Source of the DNA: Acidimicrobiaceae bacterium
GTDB lineage: Bacteria; Actinomycetota; Acidimicrobiia; Acidimicrobiales; RAAP-2
Reading direction: 5' to 3'
DNA: 64,000 nucleotides
Assembly (NCBI GenBank): GCA_003170315.1
Contig: PNAH01000028.1
Location: 109,119-173,118, forward strand
The translations under genes and the position numbers were made by a program. Below the pieces are notes generated by a model. That model was not told where the DNA came from, made no database searches, and saw only the letters and a program-made list of their open reading frames with translations. Every line of letters starts with the position of its first letter. Positions within the stretch are counted from its first letter, which is position 1. This document shows, piece by piece, positions 10,063 to 17,978 of the stretch.

Positions 10063-11565
10063 ATGCACTCTTCGTTGTGGCTGACCTTCTTACTCGTCGT
10101 CCCGCTCGCCGGGGCGATCGGCGCGGCGTTGACGCGCAAGGTCGAGGGCCGGGCCTACGTCGTCGCCATTACGGCCTCCTTCGTCGAGCTCGTCCTCTCA
10201 CTCGTCGTGGCCTTTCTCTACAACGATCACGTCGCCCAGACCCAGACCTTCGACTTCGCCACCCGCCACGTCCTAGCCGCGCCCTTCGGCCTCGCCTACG
10301 ACGTGGCGATCGACGGCATCTCGTTGTTGATGATCGTCTTGACGGCGCTCACCGTGTTGTTGGCGTTGCTCGGCGCGCGCGACCGACGTCAAGAGCCGGC
10401 CTTCGTCGCGTGGATGTTGCTGCTCACGTGCTTCACCATGGGCAGTTTCCTCGCCCACGACCTGCTCGAGTTCTTCATCTTCTTCGAACTAACGCTCATC
10501 CCGTGCTACTTCATCATCAGCCAGTGGGGTGGCCGCGAACGCTCCAAGGCGGCGCTCAAGTTCTTCATTTACACCTTCACCGGATCGGCGTTCCTGTTGA
10601 TCGGCATCTTGTTTCTCGGCTTCGCTCACCAGCACCAGGTCGCCGGATCGGCGCTCACCTTCTCTTACGGCGCCCTCTCGGCCACGACCATGTCCCACGG
10701 CACCGCCGTGTGGCTCTTCATCGCCTTCGCCATCGCCTTCGCGGTGAAGGCACCGATCTGGCCGCTGCACACCTGGTCGCCCATCACCTACGCCGAAGCG
10801 CCGACGGCCGGCTCGATCGAGATGTCGGCCCTGCTGGCCAAGCTCGGCACGTACGGATTACTGCGATTCGCGGTGGGACTGTTCCCGTTGGCCTTGGTGA
10901 CGATGCGCCCGGTCGTGTTGACCCTCGCGGTGATCGGCATCCTCTACGGCTCGATGCTGGCCTGCACCACCCCGGACCTGAAGCGATTCGTGGCGTACTC
11001 CTCGCTCGCCCAGATGGGTTTCATCACGTTGGGCGTCATGTCGGGTTCGACGATCGCCACCGTCGGGGCGGTCTTGTTGATGTTCAACCACGGCGTCATC
11101 ACGATCGGCTTCTTCTTGATCATCGGCTTCATCGAGAAGCGCCGCGGATCGATTCTGATCAAGGACTTCCAGGGTCTGCAGGGACCGGCGCCGATCATGG
11201 CCGCGCTCTTCACCGTGGTCATGCTGGCCTCGATCGGCCTACCCGGTCTCTCGGGATTCGTGAGTGAGTACCTGATCCTCATCGGGACCTTCGCCACGCA
11301 CTCGTGGTGGGCGGTGGTGGCGACCTTCGGCGTGCTCGCCTCGGCGCTGTATCTGCTGTGGGCCTACCAGCGGGTCTTCCACGGCCGGGCCGAGGGCGCC
11401 AACGCCGAGATCGCCGACGCCACGACCCACGAGCAGTGGGTGCTGGTGCCGGTGGTCGTGTTGATCGTGGTGCTGGGAGTCTTCCCGAAGCCGGTGCTCG
11501 ATCGCATCACGCCGTCGGTGCAGCAACTCATACACCACGTCGCGCCCAGCGGGGTGAACAAGTGA
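10063..11565 (+). CDS. nuoM: NADH-quinone oxidoreductase subunit M
   Basis: NuoM is the second antiporter-like subunit. The 500-residue protein is hydrophobic throughout, with the motif FFIFFELTLIPCYFII (conserved Glu), AVKAPIWPLHTWSPITYAEA, and KRFVAYSSLAQMGF. The ATG at 10063 lies two bases after the nuoL stop. The end overlaps the nuoN GTG by four bases. A long overlapping frame on the same strand (from 10017) is Arg-rich and is a shadow of this gene. Confidence 0.96.
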   Translation: MHSSLWLTFLLVVPLAGAIGAALTRKVEGRAYVVAITASFVELVLSLVVAFLYNDHVAQTQTFDFATRHVLAAPFGLAYDVAIDGISLLMIVLTALTVLLALLGARDRRQEPAFVAWMLLLTCFTMGSFLAHDLLEFFIFFELTLIPCYFIISQWGGRERSKAALKFFIYTFTGSAFLLIGILFLGFAHQHQVAGSALTFSYGALSATTMSHGTAVWLFIAFAIAFAVKAPIWPLHTWSPITYAEAPTAGSIEMSALLAKLGTYGLLRFAVGLFPLALVTMRPVVLTLAVIGILYGSMLACTTPDLKRFVAYSSLAQMGFITLGVMSGSTIATVGAVLLMFNHGVITIGFFLIIGFIEKRRGSILIKDFQGLQGPAPIMAALFTVVMLASIGLPGLSGFVSEYLILIGTFATHSWWAVVATFGVLASALYLLWAYQRVFHGRAEGANAEIADATTHEQWVLVPVVVLIVVLGVFPKPVLDRITPSVQQLIHHVAPSGVNK

Positions 11566-13034
11566 AGCTCGTGATCCCCTCGATTCACTACCTGGCGATT
11601 CTGCCGGTCCTGATCTTCTTCGGCGCGGCCCTCGCTCTGGTGCTCGTCTCGGCGCTGGCGCGCGGCAAGGTGCCCCTGGTCGTCGCCACCTCGACCGTCG
11701 TCACGGCCGCCGTGGCCAGCCTCGTGGCCAACTTCTTCCAGTGGCGCTGCGTAGCCAAGGCCGGCGCCTCGGTGACCATCGCCCACGCCATCGTGCTCGA
11801 CGATTTCTCGGTCGTCGCCTCGGGCGTGATCGCGCTGAGCGTGATCATGACCGCCCTGGTCGCCCACGACTGGGCGATCCGTGAACGGGTCTCCGGCGTC
11901 GAGTTCCACATCCTGGCGCTCGCCTCCAGCGCCGGGGCGCTGTTGATGACCCAGGCGAATGACCTCATCGTCATCTTCTTGGGCCTCGAGATCCTCTCGA
12001 TCGGACTGTACGTGTTGGTCGCCTTCGACCGACACCGCGCGACGTCCTCGGAGGCCGCGCTGAAGTACTTCTTACTCGGCGGATTCGCCTCGGCGATCTT
12101 CATCTACGGTGCGGCCCTGGTCTACGGCGCGACCGGCTCGACCAACCTTTCGACGATCTCGTACTTCTTGGGTACCAACGTGTTGCTCCACCCCGGCCTC
12201 CTCTACGCCGGCGGCGCCTTGTTGCTCGTCGGGTTCGCCTTCAAGATCGCCGCCGTGCCGTTCCACCTCTGGTCGCCCGACGTCTACGAGGGGGCGCCGA
12301 CGCCGGTGACCGGACTCATGGCCTCGATCGTCAAGGTCGGCGCCTTCGCCGCGCTGATCCGCGTCCTCATCTCGGCACTCGGCACCCAACTCGACACGTG
12401 GCGTCCGATCCTCTGGACCCTCATCGTGCTCACGACGGTGGTCGGGGCGTCGTTGGCGGTCGTGCAGCGCAACGTGAAGCGAATGCTCGCCTACTCCTCG
12501 ATCAACCACGCCGGTTTCATCTTGCTCGGCGTCTGGGCCGGCACGATACGCGGCACCGCGGCGACGCTCTTCTACGTGATCACCTACGCGCCGATCGTCG
12601 TGGCCACGTTCGCCATCGTGACCTTGATCGGTGGCGTCGGCGACGAACACCATTCCATCGAGCGCTACCAGGGACTGGCCCGTCGCCAACCGTGGCTCGG
12701 CGCCGCCCTGGCGGTGCTGCTCCTCAGTCAACTCGGCGCGCCGCTCACCACCGGCTTCTACGCGAAGTTCGCCGTACTGGCGTCGGTCGTCGACGCCGGC
12801 GGCGGAGCGTTGGCGTTGATCGCCTTGATCAGCGCGGCGATCGCCGCCTTCTTCTACCTGCGCTGGGCGATGGCGCTGTACTCCGATGACGGCCCCGAAG
12901 GCCCCCGGGTCGAAGTGCCGCGCTTGACGGGCATGGTGATCGGCTTCGGCGTACTGGTCACCGTGGTCTTCGGCGTCTGGCCCGGACCGCTCGTGACGCT
13001 GGCTCAGCACGCGACGGTGCTCTTCACGCCGTGA
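11562..13034 (+). CDS. nuoN: NADH-quinone oxidoreductase subunit N
   Basis: NuoN is the third antiporter-like proton-pumping subunit of complex I. Motifs include IVIFLGLEILSIGLYVLVA with the conserved Glu, KIAAVPFHLWSPDVYEGAPT, and KRMLAYSSINHAGFIL. The frame is open from 11304, but that part overlaps nuoM in another frame and is Arg-rich; the GTG at 11562 overlaps the nuoM stop by four bases and leads straight into the first membrane helix. The length is 490 residues. The stop overlaps the next gene, an ATP-grasp enzyme, by four bases. Confidence 0.95.
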   Translation: MKLVIPSIHYLAILPVLIFFGAALALVLVSALARGKVPLVVATSTVVTAAVASLVANFFQWRCVAKAGASVTIAHAIVLDDFSVVASGVIALSVIMTALVAHDWAIRERVSGVEFHILALASSAGALLMTQANDLIVIFLGLEILSIGLYVLVAFDRHRATSSEAALKYFLLGGFASAIFIYGAALVYGATGSTNLSTISYFLGTNVLLHPGLLYAGGALLLVGFAFKIAAVPFHLWSPDVYEGAPTPVTGLMASIVKVGAFAALIRVLISALGTQLDTWRPILWTLIVLTTVVGASLAVVQRNVKRMLAYSSINHAGFILLGVWAGTIRGTAATLFYVITYAPIVVATFAIVTLIGGVGDEHHSIERYQGLARRQPWLGAALAVLLLSQLGAPLTTGFYAKFAVLASVVDAGGGALALIALISAAIAAFFYLRWAMALYSDDGPEGPRVEVPRLTGMVIGFGVLVTVVFGVWPGPLVTLAQHATVLFTP

Positions 13035-13879
13035 GGCGCATCGCCATCGCGACGAGCGTCAGTGACGACGTCAATCTCGATCCCGACGCCGAGCTGCTAC
13101 TCGCTGCGCTCTCCGATGTCGGAATCGAGGGCTCGATGTGCGTCTGGGACGAGCGATCAATCGACTGGGAGGATTTCGAGCTCACCGTCATCCGTTCGAC
13201 CTGGGATTACACGCGCGACCGGGTTGGGTATCTGGCCTGGGCCCGTCGGATCGAGCATCTGCTCAACCCGTATCCGATCATTGAGTATTCGACGGATAAG
13301 CACTACTTGAACGACCTCGCCGCGCGCTCACTTCGAATCGTTCCGACGACGTTCTGCGATGTCGGGTCCGAACCTGTCTTTCCCGACGGTCGATTCGTGG
13401 TGAAGCCCACGATCGGCGCCGGTTCCATTGACGCGGATAAGTACGGCCGAGGCGACCACGAGAGAGCACTGGCCCACGTGCGCCGACTGCACGCGGGCGG
13501 ACGTGACGCGATGATTCAGCCCTACGTCTCATCGATCGATGACGACGGCGAGCGCGCGTTGGTATTCATCGATGGCAAGTTTTCCCACGCCATGACCAAG
13601 GGCGCGATGCTCAACACCGCCGCGGACGATCGCGACGCACTGTTTCGTCGAGAGCAGATGTCGGTGTCGGCGGCGGAACCCGATGCCGTGGCCTTCGCTG
13701 AATCGGTTCTCGCTGAAGAACCCTTCCGTCAGATCCTCTACGCCCGCGTCGACCTGGTGAAGGTGGATGATGGCTGGGCCATCATGGAACTAGAGCTCGT
13801 CGAGCCATCCTTGTTTCTCGCGTACGACGATGACGCCCCTCGTCGAATGGCCCATGCCATCCGCGCTCGTCTCGACTGA
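13031..13879 (+). CDS. ATP-grasp family ligase-like protein, coupled to the nuo operon
   Basis: This 282-residue protein resembles ATP-grasp ligases of the type that includes O-ureido-D-serine cyclo-ligase. Visible family features are the N-terminal VIRSTWDYTRDR segment, the ATP-binding FVVKPTIGAGSID with its Lys, the IQPYV segment, and a metal-binding C-terminal MELELVEPSLFLA. The substrate cannot be told from sequence, and a cycloserine role should not be assumed. The GTG start overlaps the nuoN stop by four bases, so translation is probably coupled to the nuo operon although no complex I role is known for this family. It ends nine bases before a convergent gene. Confidence 0.75.
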   Translation: MRRIAIATSVSDDVNLDPDAELLLAALSDVGIEGSMCVWDERSIDWEDFELTVIRSTWDYTRDRVGYLAWARRIEHLLNPYPIIEYSTDKHYLNDLAARSLRIVPTTFCDVGSEPVFPDGRFVVKPTIGAGSIDADKYGRGDHERALAHVRRLHAGGRDAMIQPYVSSIDDDGERALVFIDGKFSHAMTKGAMLNTAADDRDALFRREQMSVSAAEPDAVAFAESVLAEEPFRQILYARVDLVKVDDGWAIMELELVEPSLFLAYDDDAPRRMAHAIRARLD

Positions 13880-13887
13880 TTCGGACG

Positions 13888-14529
13888 TCAGGGCCGCACC
13901 AGTAACTCCGGAAGCAGATGCATCGATTCGAAAACGGTCACGTCATCGCGTTGGAGTTTTTGGGCACTGGTCACGCCGCCGCTATACGCGAAGACGGTCA
14001 TCCCCGCCGCCAGACCGGCCGCCACGCCCGAGACGCTGTCCTCGATCACGGCGCAGCGATCGGGTGCCACCCCCATCGACGCGGCCGCGAAGAGAAACAC
14101 GGCGGGATCAGGTTTGCCGTGGGCCACGTCGTCGGCACTGAAGATCCGTCCTTCGAATCGCTCGGACATACCGGTCAGGCCGAGTTTGAAGTTCAGCATC
14201 TGATGGCTACTACTCGAAGCGACGCAGGTGGCCACCGCGATCTCGTCGAGCACCGCGATCACCCCCTCGACCGGCACGAGTTCGCGCTCGCACGCCTCGC
14301 GTACGCGTCGCTCGAATTCATTACGCCAATCAACGGGTCGGCCGATCTTCTCCTCGATGACCGTTTGCATATAGACCGACGATCGCTCCACGAATCGTTC
14401 AATCACCTCGGCCTCCGAAAGTGGCCAACCCAATTCGGTGAGTATCTGAGATTCGGTGCGAACGGCGAGGCGCTCGCTGTCAATCAGTACGCCGTCGCAG
14501 TCAAAGATCACCAGTTCAAAGCGCGACAT
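13888..14529 (-). CDS. HAD-superfamily phosphatase (beta-phosphoglucomutase/sugar phosphatase type)
   Basis: A 213-residue haloacid dehalogenase-type hydrolase. Motif I is IFDCDGVLIDSE with the nucleophile and acid aspartates (Asp10, Asp12), followed by a helical cap; motif II is in VASSSS, motif III is GKPDPAVFLFAA, and motif IV is AVIEDSVSGV. This pattern fits small-molecule phosphatases such as phosphoglycolate or sugar-phosphate phosphatases; the substrate is not deducible. No Shine-Dalgarno sequence is seen. Instead a TAGACT hexamer ends six bases before the ATG, so the mRNA is probably leaderless. Confidence 0.85.
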   Translation of the reverse strand: MSRFELVIFDCDGVLIDSERLAVRTESQILTELGWPLSEAEVIERFVERSSVYMQTVIEEKIGRPVDWRNEFERRVREACERELVPVEGVIAVLDEIAVATCVASSSSHQMLNFKLGLTGMSERFEGRIFSADDVAHGKPDPAVFLFAAASMGVAPDRCAVIEDSVSGVAAGLAAGMTVFAYSGGVTSAQKLQRDDVTVFESMHLLPELLVRP

Positions 14530-14535
14530 CCGTGC

Positions 14536-14541
14536 AGTCTA
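14536..14541 (-). promoter_or_regulatory. -10 hexamer of leaderless HAD gene
   Basis: Read on the minus strand, TAGACT is followed by exactly six bases and the ATG at 14529. Transcription would begin at or next to the start codon. A -35 match is not obvious. Confidence 0.55.
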
Positions 14542-14634
14542 CGAAAGCAGTACCCGGTGTTGGCCCGTGACAACCTCGTCATCGTGGTCGAACAACTCTT
14601 GGACAATCACGCTCGCCTTGTCGCGAGCTCGAAG

Positions 14635-14640
14635 TAGACC
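14635..14640 (+). promoter_or_regulatory. -10 hexamer of leaderless secreted-protein gene
   Basis: TAGACC is followed by six bases and the ATG at 14647, the same geometry as other genes in this window that lack a ribosome binding site. Confidence 0.5.
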
Positions 14641-14646
14641 GGTTGA

Positions 14647-15756
14647 ATGGCTGGCCATCGACATCGAGCACACCTTCGTCTGACGGGGTTCGTTACCTCG
14701 TTGATGTTCATCGGACTCGGGTTGTTCGCGGCGCCGGGAATCTCCAACGCCACGACCCGATCAAACCCGCTCTCGACCAGATCGTCGGATCGGGTGGTCG
14801 GTCCAACTTTTCCCGGGACCAACTGCCCAGCCTTCCCGGCGGACAACGTGTGGAACACGCCGATCACGACGTTGCCGGTGGACGCGAACAGCGCCACCTG
14901 GCTCGCGTCGATGTCCTCCGCGACGACGTACTTGCACCCGGACTACGGACCGTCGGGTAATCCACGGGCGCCCTACGGCATACCGTGGGTGGTCGTTCGA
15001 AAGAACACGGTGTTCACACACGTGACGTTTCAGTACGCTTCGGAGAGCAACCGGCGACCGTACCCGTTGACGGCGTCGACCCCGGTCGAAGGGGGATCGG
15101 ATCGTCACGCGCTGATGGTCGACCCGTATCGATCGGCCTCGTCGGCGCCGTGCACGCTCTTTGAGACTTACGACACGTACTACCACGCCGGCGGACGATC
15201 GACGGCCGGGTCGGGGGCCACGTGGAATCTGCGATCGAACACGTTGCGTCCCGCCAGTTTCACGTCCGCGGACGCCGCCGGGCTGCCGATCCTGCCCGGT
15301 CTCGTCAACTACAACGAAGTCGCCGCGCACGCCATGAATCACGCGATTCGATTCACCGCGGACTGTACGCAGGAGTCGTATCTCTGGCCGGCGCGCCACG
15401 AGGCCGGCCAGAGTAATTCGTCGTGTCCACCGATGGGGACGCGGTTCCGACTCAACGCGTCCTTCACCTTGTCGGCGTCGCAGTGCTCGGCCTTTTGTCA
15501 AACGGTGCTCGCGACCATGAAGACCTACGGTCTGATCCTCGCCGACAACGGGAGCAACTGGTACTTCCAAGGTACGGCCGACACTCGCTGGACCTACACC
15601 GAGGTCGATCAGCTCAAGGCCATTCCAGCCAATCAGTTCGCGGCGGTTGACGAATCGTGTCTGATGATCAGTCCCAATTCGGGACAGGCGCTGCAGCCCG
15701 GCACCACGGCGTACCAAGCGAAGTGTGGCGCACCGACCGGTACGTCAGGCACCTAA
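14647..15756 (+). CDS. Secreted protein of unknown function
   Basis: A 369-residue protein with a basic N-terminus and a hydrophobic stretch (LTGFVTSLMFIGLGLFA) that looks like a signal peptide with cleavage near GISNA. The mature part has paired cysteines and recognisable islands NCPAFPADNVWNTPI near its start and EVAAHAMNHAIRFTADC in the middle. I have seen similar exported bacterial proteins with the NVWNTPI island but know no function; a glycan-acting or surface role is only a guess. The start is supported by a -10 hexamer six bases upstream. Its last 12 bases overlap the 3' end of the convergent NTF2-like gene. Confidence 0.75.
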   Translation: MAGHRHRAHLRLTGFVTSLMFIGLGLFAAPGISNATTRSNPLSTRSSDRVVGPTFPGTNCPAFPADNVWNTPITTLPVDANSATWLASMSSATTYLHPDYGPSGNPRAPYGIPWVVVRKNTVFTHVTFQYASESNRRPYPLTASTPVEGGSDRHALMVDPYRSASSAPCTLFETYDTYYHAGGRSTAGSGATWNLRSNTLRPASFTSADAAGLPILPGLVNYNEVAAHAMNHAIRFTADCTQESYLWPARHEAGQSNSSCPPMGTRFRLNASFTLSASQCSAFCQTVLATMKTYGLILADNGSNWYFQGTADTRWTYTEVDQLKAIPANQFAAVDESCLMISPNSGQALQPGTTAYQAKCGAPTGTSGT

Positions 15757-16101
15757 ATAAGTTGCGTGCCCCTGGATGACGAGCGGTCCATCGAACGTCA
15801 GCACTTCGTTGACTAATCCACCCGTGTGGTTGCGGTAATTGATGACGATGGTGTCGACGCCGAGGTAGAGGTTTTCGATCTCGAAGTGGAGATCGGGGTT
15901 CCGTCGTAGACCCTCGCTCCAGTACGCACGGAGCTCTCTCACGCCGCGGATGACGCCTTCGGAGCCGTCGACAATCCGCTGGGCAGCCGGCGACGTGAAG
16001 ACAATCTCGTCGGCGAAGTGACCAAGTATCGCATCGACGTCGTGAGCGTTCCAAGCGTCACGCCAGTCGGAAGCGAACTGTTCGGCGAAATCGCTGTCCA
16101 T
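15745..16101 (-). CDS. NTF2/SnoaL-like small protein
   Basis: A 118-residue protein of the NTF2-like (SnoaL-like) fold. The N-terminal helix FASDWRDAWNAHDVDAILGHFADEI and the following DGSEGVIRGVRELRAYWSEGL pattern are typical. Members include isomerases, hydrolases and proteins of unknown role, so the function is open. The start is supported by TAAAGT six bases upstream of the ATG on the minus strand, with no Shine-Dalgarno sequence. It converges on and overlaps the secreted-protein gene by 12 bases. Confidence 0.8.
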   Translation of the reverse strand: MDSDFAEQFASDWRDAWNAHDVDAILGHFADEIVFTSPAAQRIVDGSEGVIRGVRELRAYWSEGLRRNPDLHFEIENLYLGVDTIVINYRNHTGGLVNEVLTFDGPLVIQGHATYLGA

Positions 16102-16107
16102 CCGGAG

Positions 16108-16113
16108 ACTTTA
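16108..16113 (-). promoter_or_regulatory. -10 hexamer of leaderless NTF2-like gene
   Basis: Read on the minus strand, TAAAGT is followed by six bases and then the ATG at 16101. The fixed spacing suggests a leaderless transcript. Confidence 0.55.
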
Positions 16114-16215
16114 GGCGAACCACGTTGGTTCCTACGGTGCCACCGGCGCCGTGGAAATGCGTCATCGAGTCGACACGAGGTCGTCACGCGGATCCTCGTT
16201 CGGCGCAATCACCCC

Positions 16216-16244
16216 TTGTGGTGTGACAGGGGGTGACATAATCT
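16216..16244 (+). promoter_or_regulatory. Putative sigma70-type promoter for the isochorismatase-like gene
   Basis: TTGTGG (16216-16221) and TAATCT (16239-16244) are separated by 17 bases, a standard spacing. Transcription would start near 16251, giving a leader of roughly 35 bases that contains the GGAGGAG ribosome binding site at 16274-16280. Confidence 0.45.
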
Positions 16245-16286
16245 GAGTTCCGAAATACGGTTCGAGCACTAGTGGAGGAGATCATC

Positions 16287-16858
16287 ATGACGACTCTTAT
16301 CGATCGTCCGAGTACCGCGCTTCTCGTCATCGACGTCCAAAATGGCGTGGTGGCGAACGCCCATGACCGCGACGGAGTGATCGCGAATATCAATACCTTG
16401 GTCGACAAGGCCCGCCGCGAGGACGTGCCCGTCATTTGGGTGCAGCACTCCAGTGATGAGCTTGCGGTGGACAGCGAGAGTTGGCGCTACGTCGCGGAAT
16501 TGAAGGGCGCGAGTCAGAGCCGCTGGTCCACAAACTCTACGGCGACTCCTTCGAGGACACGAACCTCGAAGCGTTACTCGCGGAGCGAGGGGTCGGGCGC
16601 CTCGTGGTCACCGGTGCTCAGACCGATGCGTGTATCCGTTCGACGATGCACGGGGGCTTCACCCGGGGCTACGACGTGACGTTGGTCTCCGACGCGCACA
16701 CCACCGAAGACTTGAGCGAATACGGTGCGCCGTCGCCGGACAAGGTCATCGCGCATACGAATCTCTATTGGGACTGGCAAAGTGCACCCGGCCGCCGAGG
16801 CGGCGCCGTGCCCACCGCGGAGGTCGATTTCCAGGCTGACACCGACGCCGACGAATGA
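16287..16858 (+). pseudogene. Isochorismatase-family cysteine hydrolase, frameshifted
   Basis: Two overlapping frames together make one isochorismatase-like hydrolase. The first frame starts at ATG 16287 behind GGAGGAG and gives LLVIDVQNGVV and the stretch to SWRYVAELKG. The second continues with SEPLVHKLYGDSFEDTNLE and VVTGAQTDACIRSTMHGGF, which contains the catalytic Cys. The shift lies near 16505-16520 and corresponds to a missing single base. The catalytic Asp, Lys region and Cys are all present across the two frames, so decay is recent or the base call is wrong. Nicotinamidase-like or other amide hydrolysis is the family activity; the substrate is unknown. Confidence 0.8.
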
Positions 16859-16879
16859 TGATTCGACGCGATCAGCTCA

Positions 16880-16904
16880 TTACCCTTTCGTGCGACGAAG
16901 GGTA
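16880..16904 (+). other. Hairpin overlapping the ribosome binding region of the DinB-like gene
   Basis: TTACCCTT-T-CGT and ACG-AAGGGTAA pair around a GCG loop with one bulged T. There is no T run after it, so it is a poor terminator. The 3' arm contains AAGGG, the best Shine-Dalgarno match for the ATG at 16913, so folding could hide that site. Confidence 0.4.
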
Positions 16905-16912
16905 ACTCGACT

Positions 16913-17473
16913 ATGTACGCCGGACTCGAGCAATGGCCCGAACCGCCCATCGACGGCGACGAAGCCGCCACACTCATTGGATCGCTCGAGCGACAGAGAG
17001 CGACGTTCGCGTGGAAAGCGGGAGGGCTCAACGCCGAGGAGCTCCAAGTCTCCATTGGCGACTCGGTCATCACGCTGGGCGGTCTGCTGAAGCATCTCGC
17101 CCTCGTCGAAGATCATCACTTCTCGGTTCGGCTCTTAGGTCGAGATCCGTCGGAACCGTTCAACTCGATTGATTGGGAGACTGATCCCACTTGGGACTGG
17201 TCCTGGGCGAGCGACGACACGTCCGACTCACTGTACGAACTCTGGCAGGACAAGGTCGACCAATCGAGGCGTTCGGTGGCGGAAGCGCTCGCGAACGGCG
17301 GGTTGGATCAACGAATGGCGCAGGTGTGGCCGGACGGCCGAGCCCCGAGTTTACGACGGACCTTTGTGGATCTCATCGAGGAGTACGCGCGTCACGTGGG
17401 CCACGCGGACCTCATTCGTGAGTCAATCGACGGTCTCGTTGGTGAGGACCCACCGGGCGTTCACGATCAGTAG
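16913..17473 (+). CDS. DinB-like / DUF664 family protein
   Basis: A 186-residue four-helix-bundle protein of the DinB/DUF664 type, related to mycothiol-dependent transferases of actinobacteria. Visible features are the N-terminal helix LIGSLERQRATFAWKAGGL, the region LGGLLKHLALVEDHHFSVRLLG with a metal-ligand-type His, and the late EYARHVGHADLIRESIDG, where the two His residues fit the conserved metal site. Its substrate is unknown. The ATG at 16913 is preceded by AAGGG inside a hairpin. It converges on the VOC gene with an 18-base gap. Confidence 0.8.
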   Translation: MYAGLEQWPEPPIDGDEAATLIGSLERQRATFAWKAGGLNAEELQVSIGDSVITLGGLLKHLALVEDHHFSVRLLGRDPSEPFNSIDWETDPTWDWSWASDDTSDSLYELWQDKVDQSRRSVAEALANGGLDQRMAQVWPDGRAPSLRRTFVDLIEEYARHVGHADLIRESIDGLVGEDPPGVHDQ

Positions 17474-17491
17474 GGCGATGCGTGTCGAGAA

Positions 17492-17887
17492 CTACGACGG
17501 TGGCGCGAAGAACTCCAACGCGATGTTGTCCGGGTCGCGAAAGGAGAGTCCCGAGCCGTAGCCGGCGTCCACGATGCCGCCGTGGGCGATGCCGAGTTCG
17601 TTGAGTCGGTCCTGCCATTGGGACAACTCGTCGCGATTGACGCACTGAAAAGCCAGGTGATCGAGACCCACTCGTCGTTCGTTGAATGCCGAGCCGTCGG
17701 CGAGATCGGGAAACTGATGGAGTCCGACTAGCGTCTGACCGCCAACTAACCACACCACGTGTCGAAATGGTCCGGTGTCCTCGTCCAACACGGGCTTGGC
17801 GTCAAAGAGTCGCTGGTACCACGGCACACTGCGGTTTAAGTCGGTTACGGTCAACGCGACGTGCGTGATAGTCGGAAATTCAGTCAT
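17492..17887 (-). CDS. VOC-family (glyoxalase/bleomycin-resistance-like) protein
   Basis: A 131-residue protein made of two beta-alpha-beta-beta-beta units of the vicinal oxygen chelate fold. Metal-ligand positions are suggested by THVALTVTDL at the start, VGLDHLAFQC in the middle, and the terminal FRDPDNIALEFF with its Glu. Members include glyoxalases, dioxygenases and resistance proteins; none can be chosen here. I start it at the ATG at 17887, which has GGGAAG three bases upstream, rather than at 17917. Confidence 0.82.
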   Translation of the reverse strand: MTEFPTITHVALTVTDLNRSVPWYQRLFDAKPVLDEDTGPFRHVVWLVGGQTLVGLHQFPDLADGSAFNERRVGLDHLAFQCVNRDELSQWQDRLNELGIAHGGIVDAGYGSGLSFRDPDNIALEFFAPPS

Positions 17888-17978
17888 TGGCTTCCCTTCG
17901 ATAGAACAGGCAGCCACACTCTATCTATCGAGTGGTGACGGTGCTGGACCACGATTGGTCATTCGACGGTCACTTGTG

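Noticed and set aside
10017-11267. 416-codon frame on the plus strand across nuoM
   Set aside because: It is Arg/His/Pro-rich shadow coding in another frame of nuoM, which has clear family motifs.
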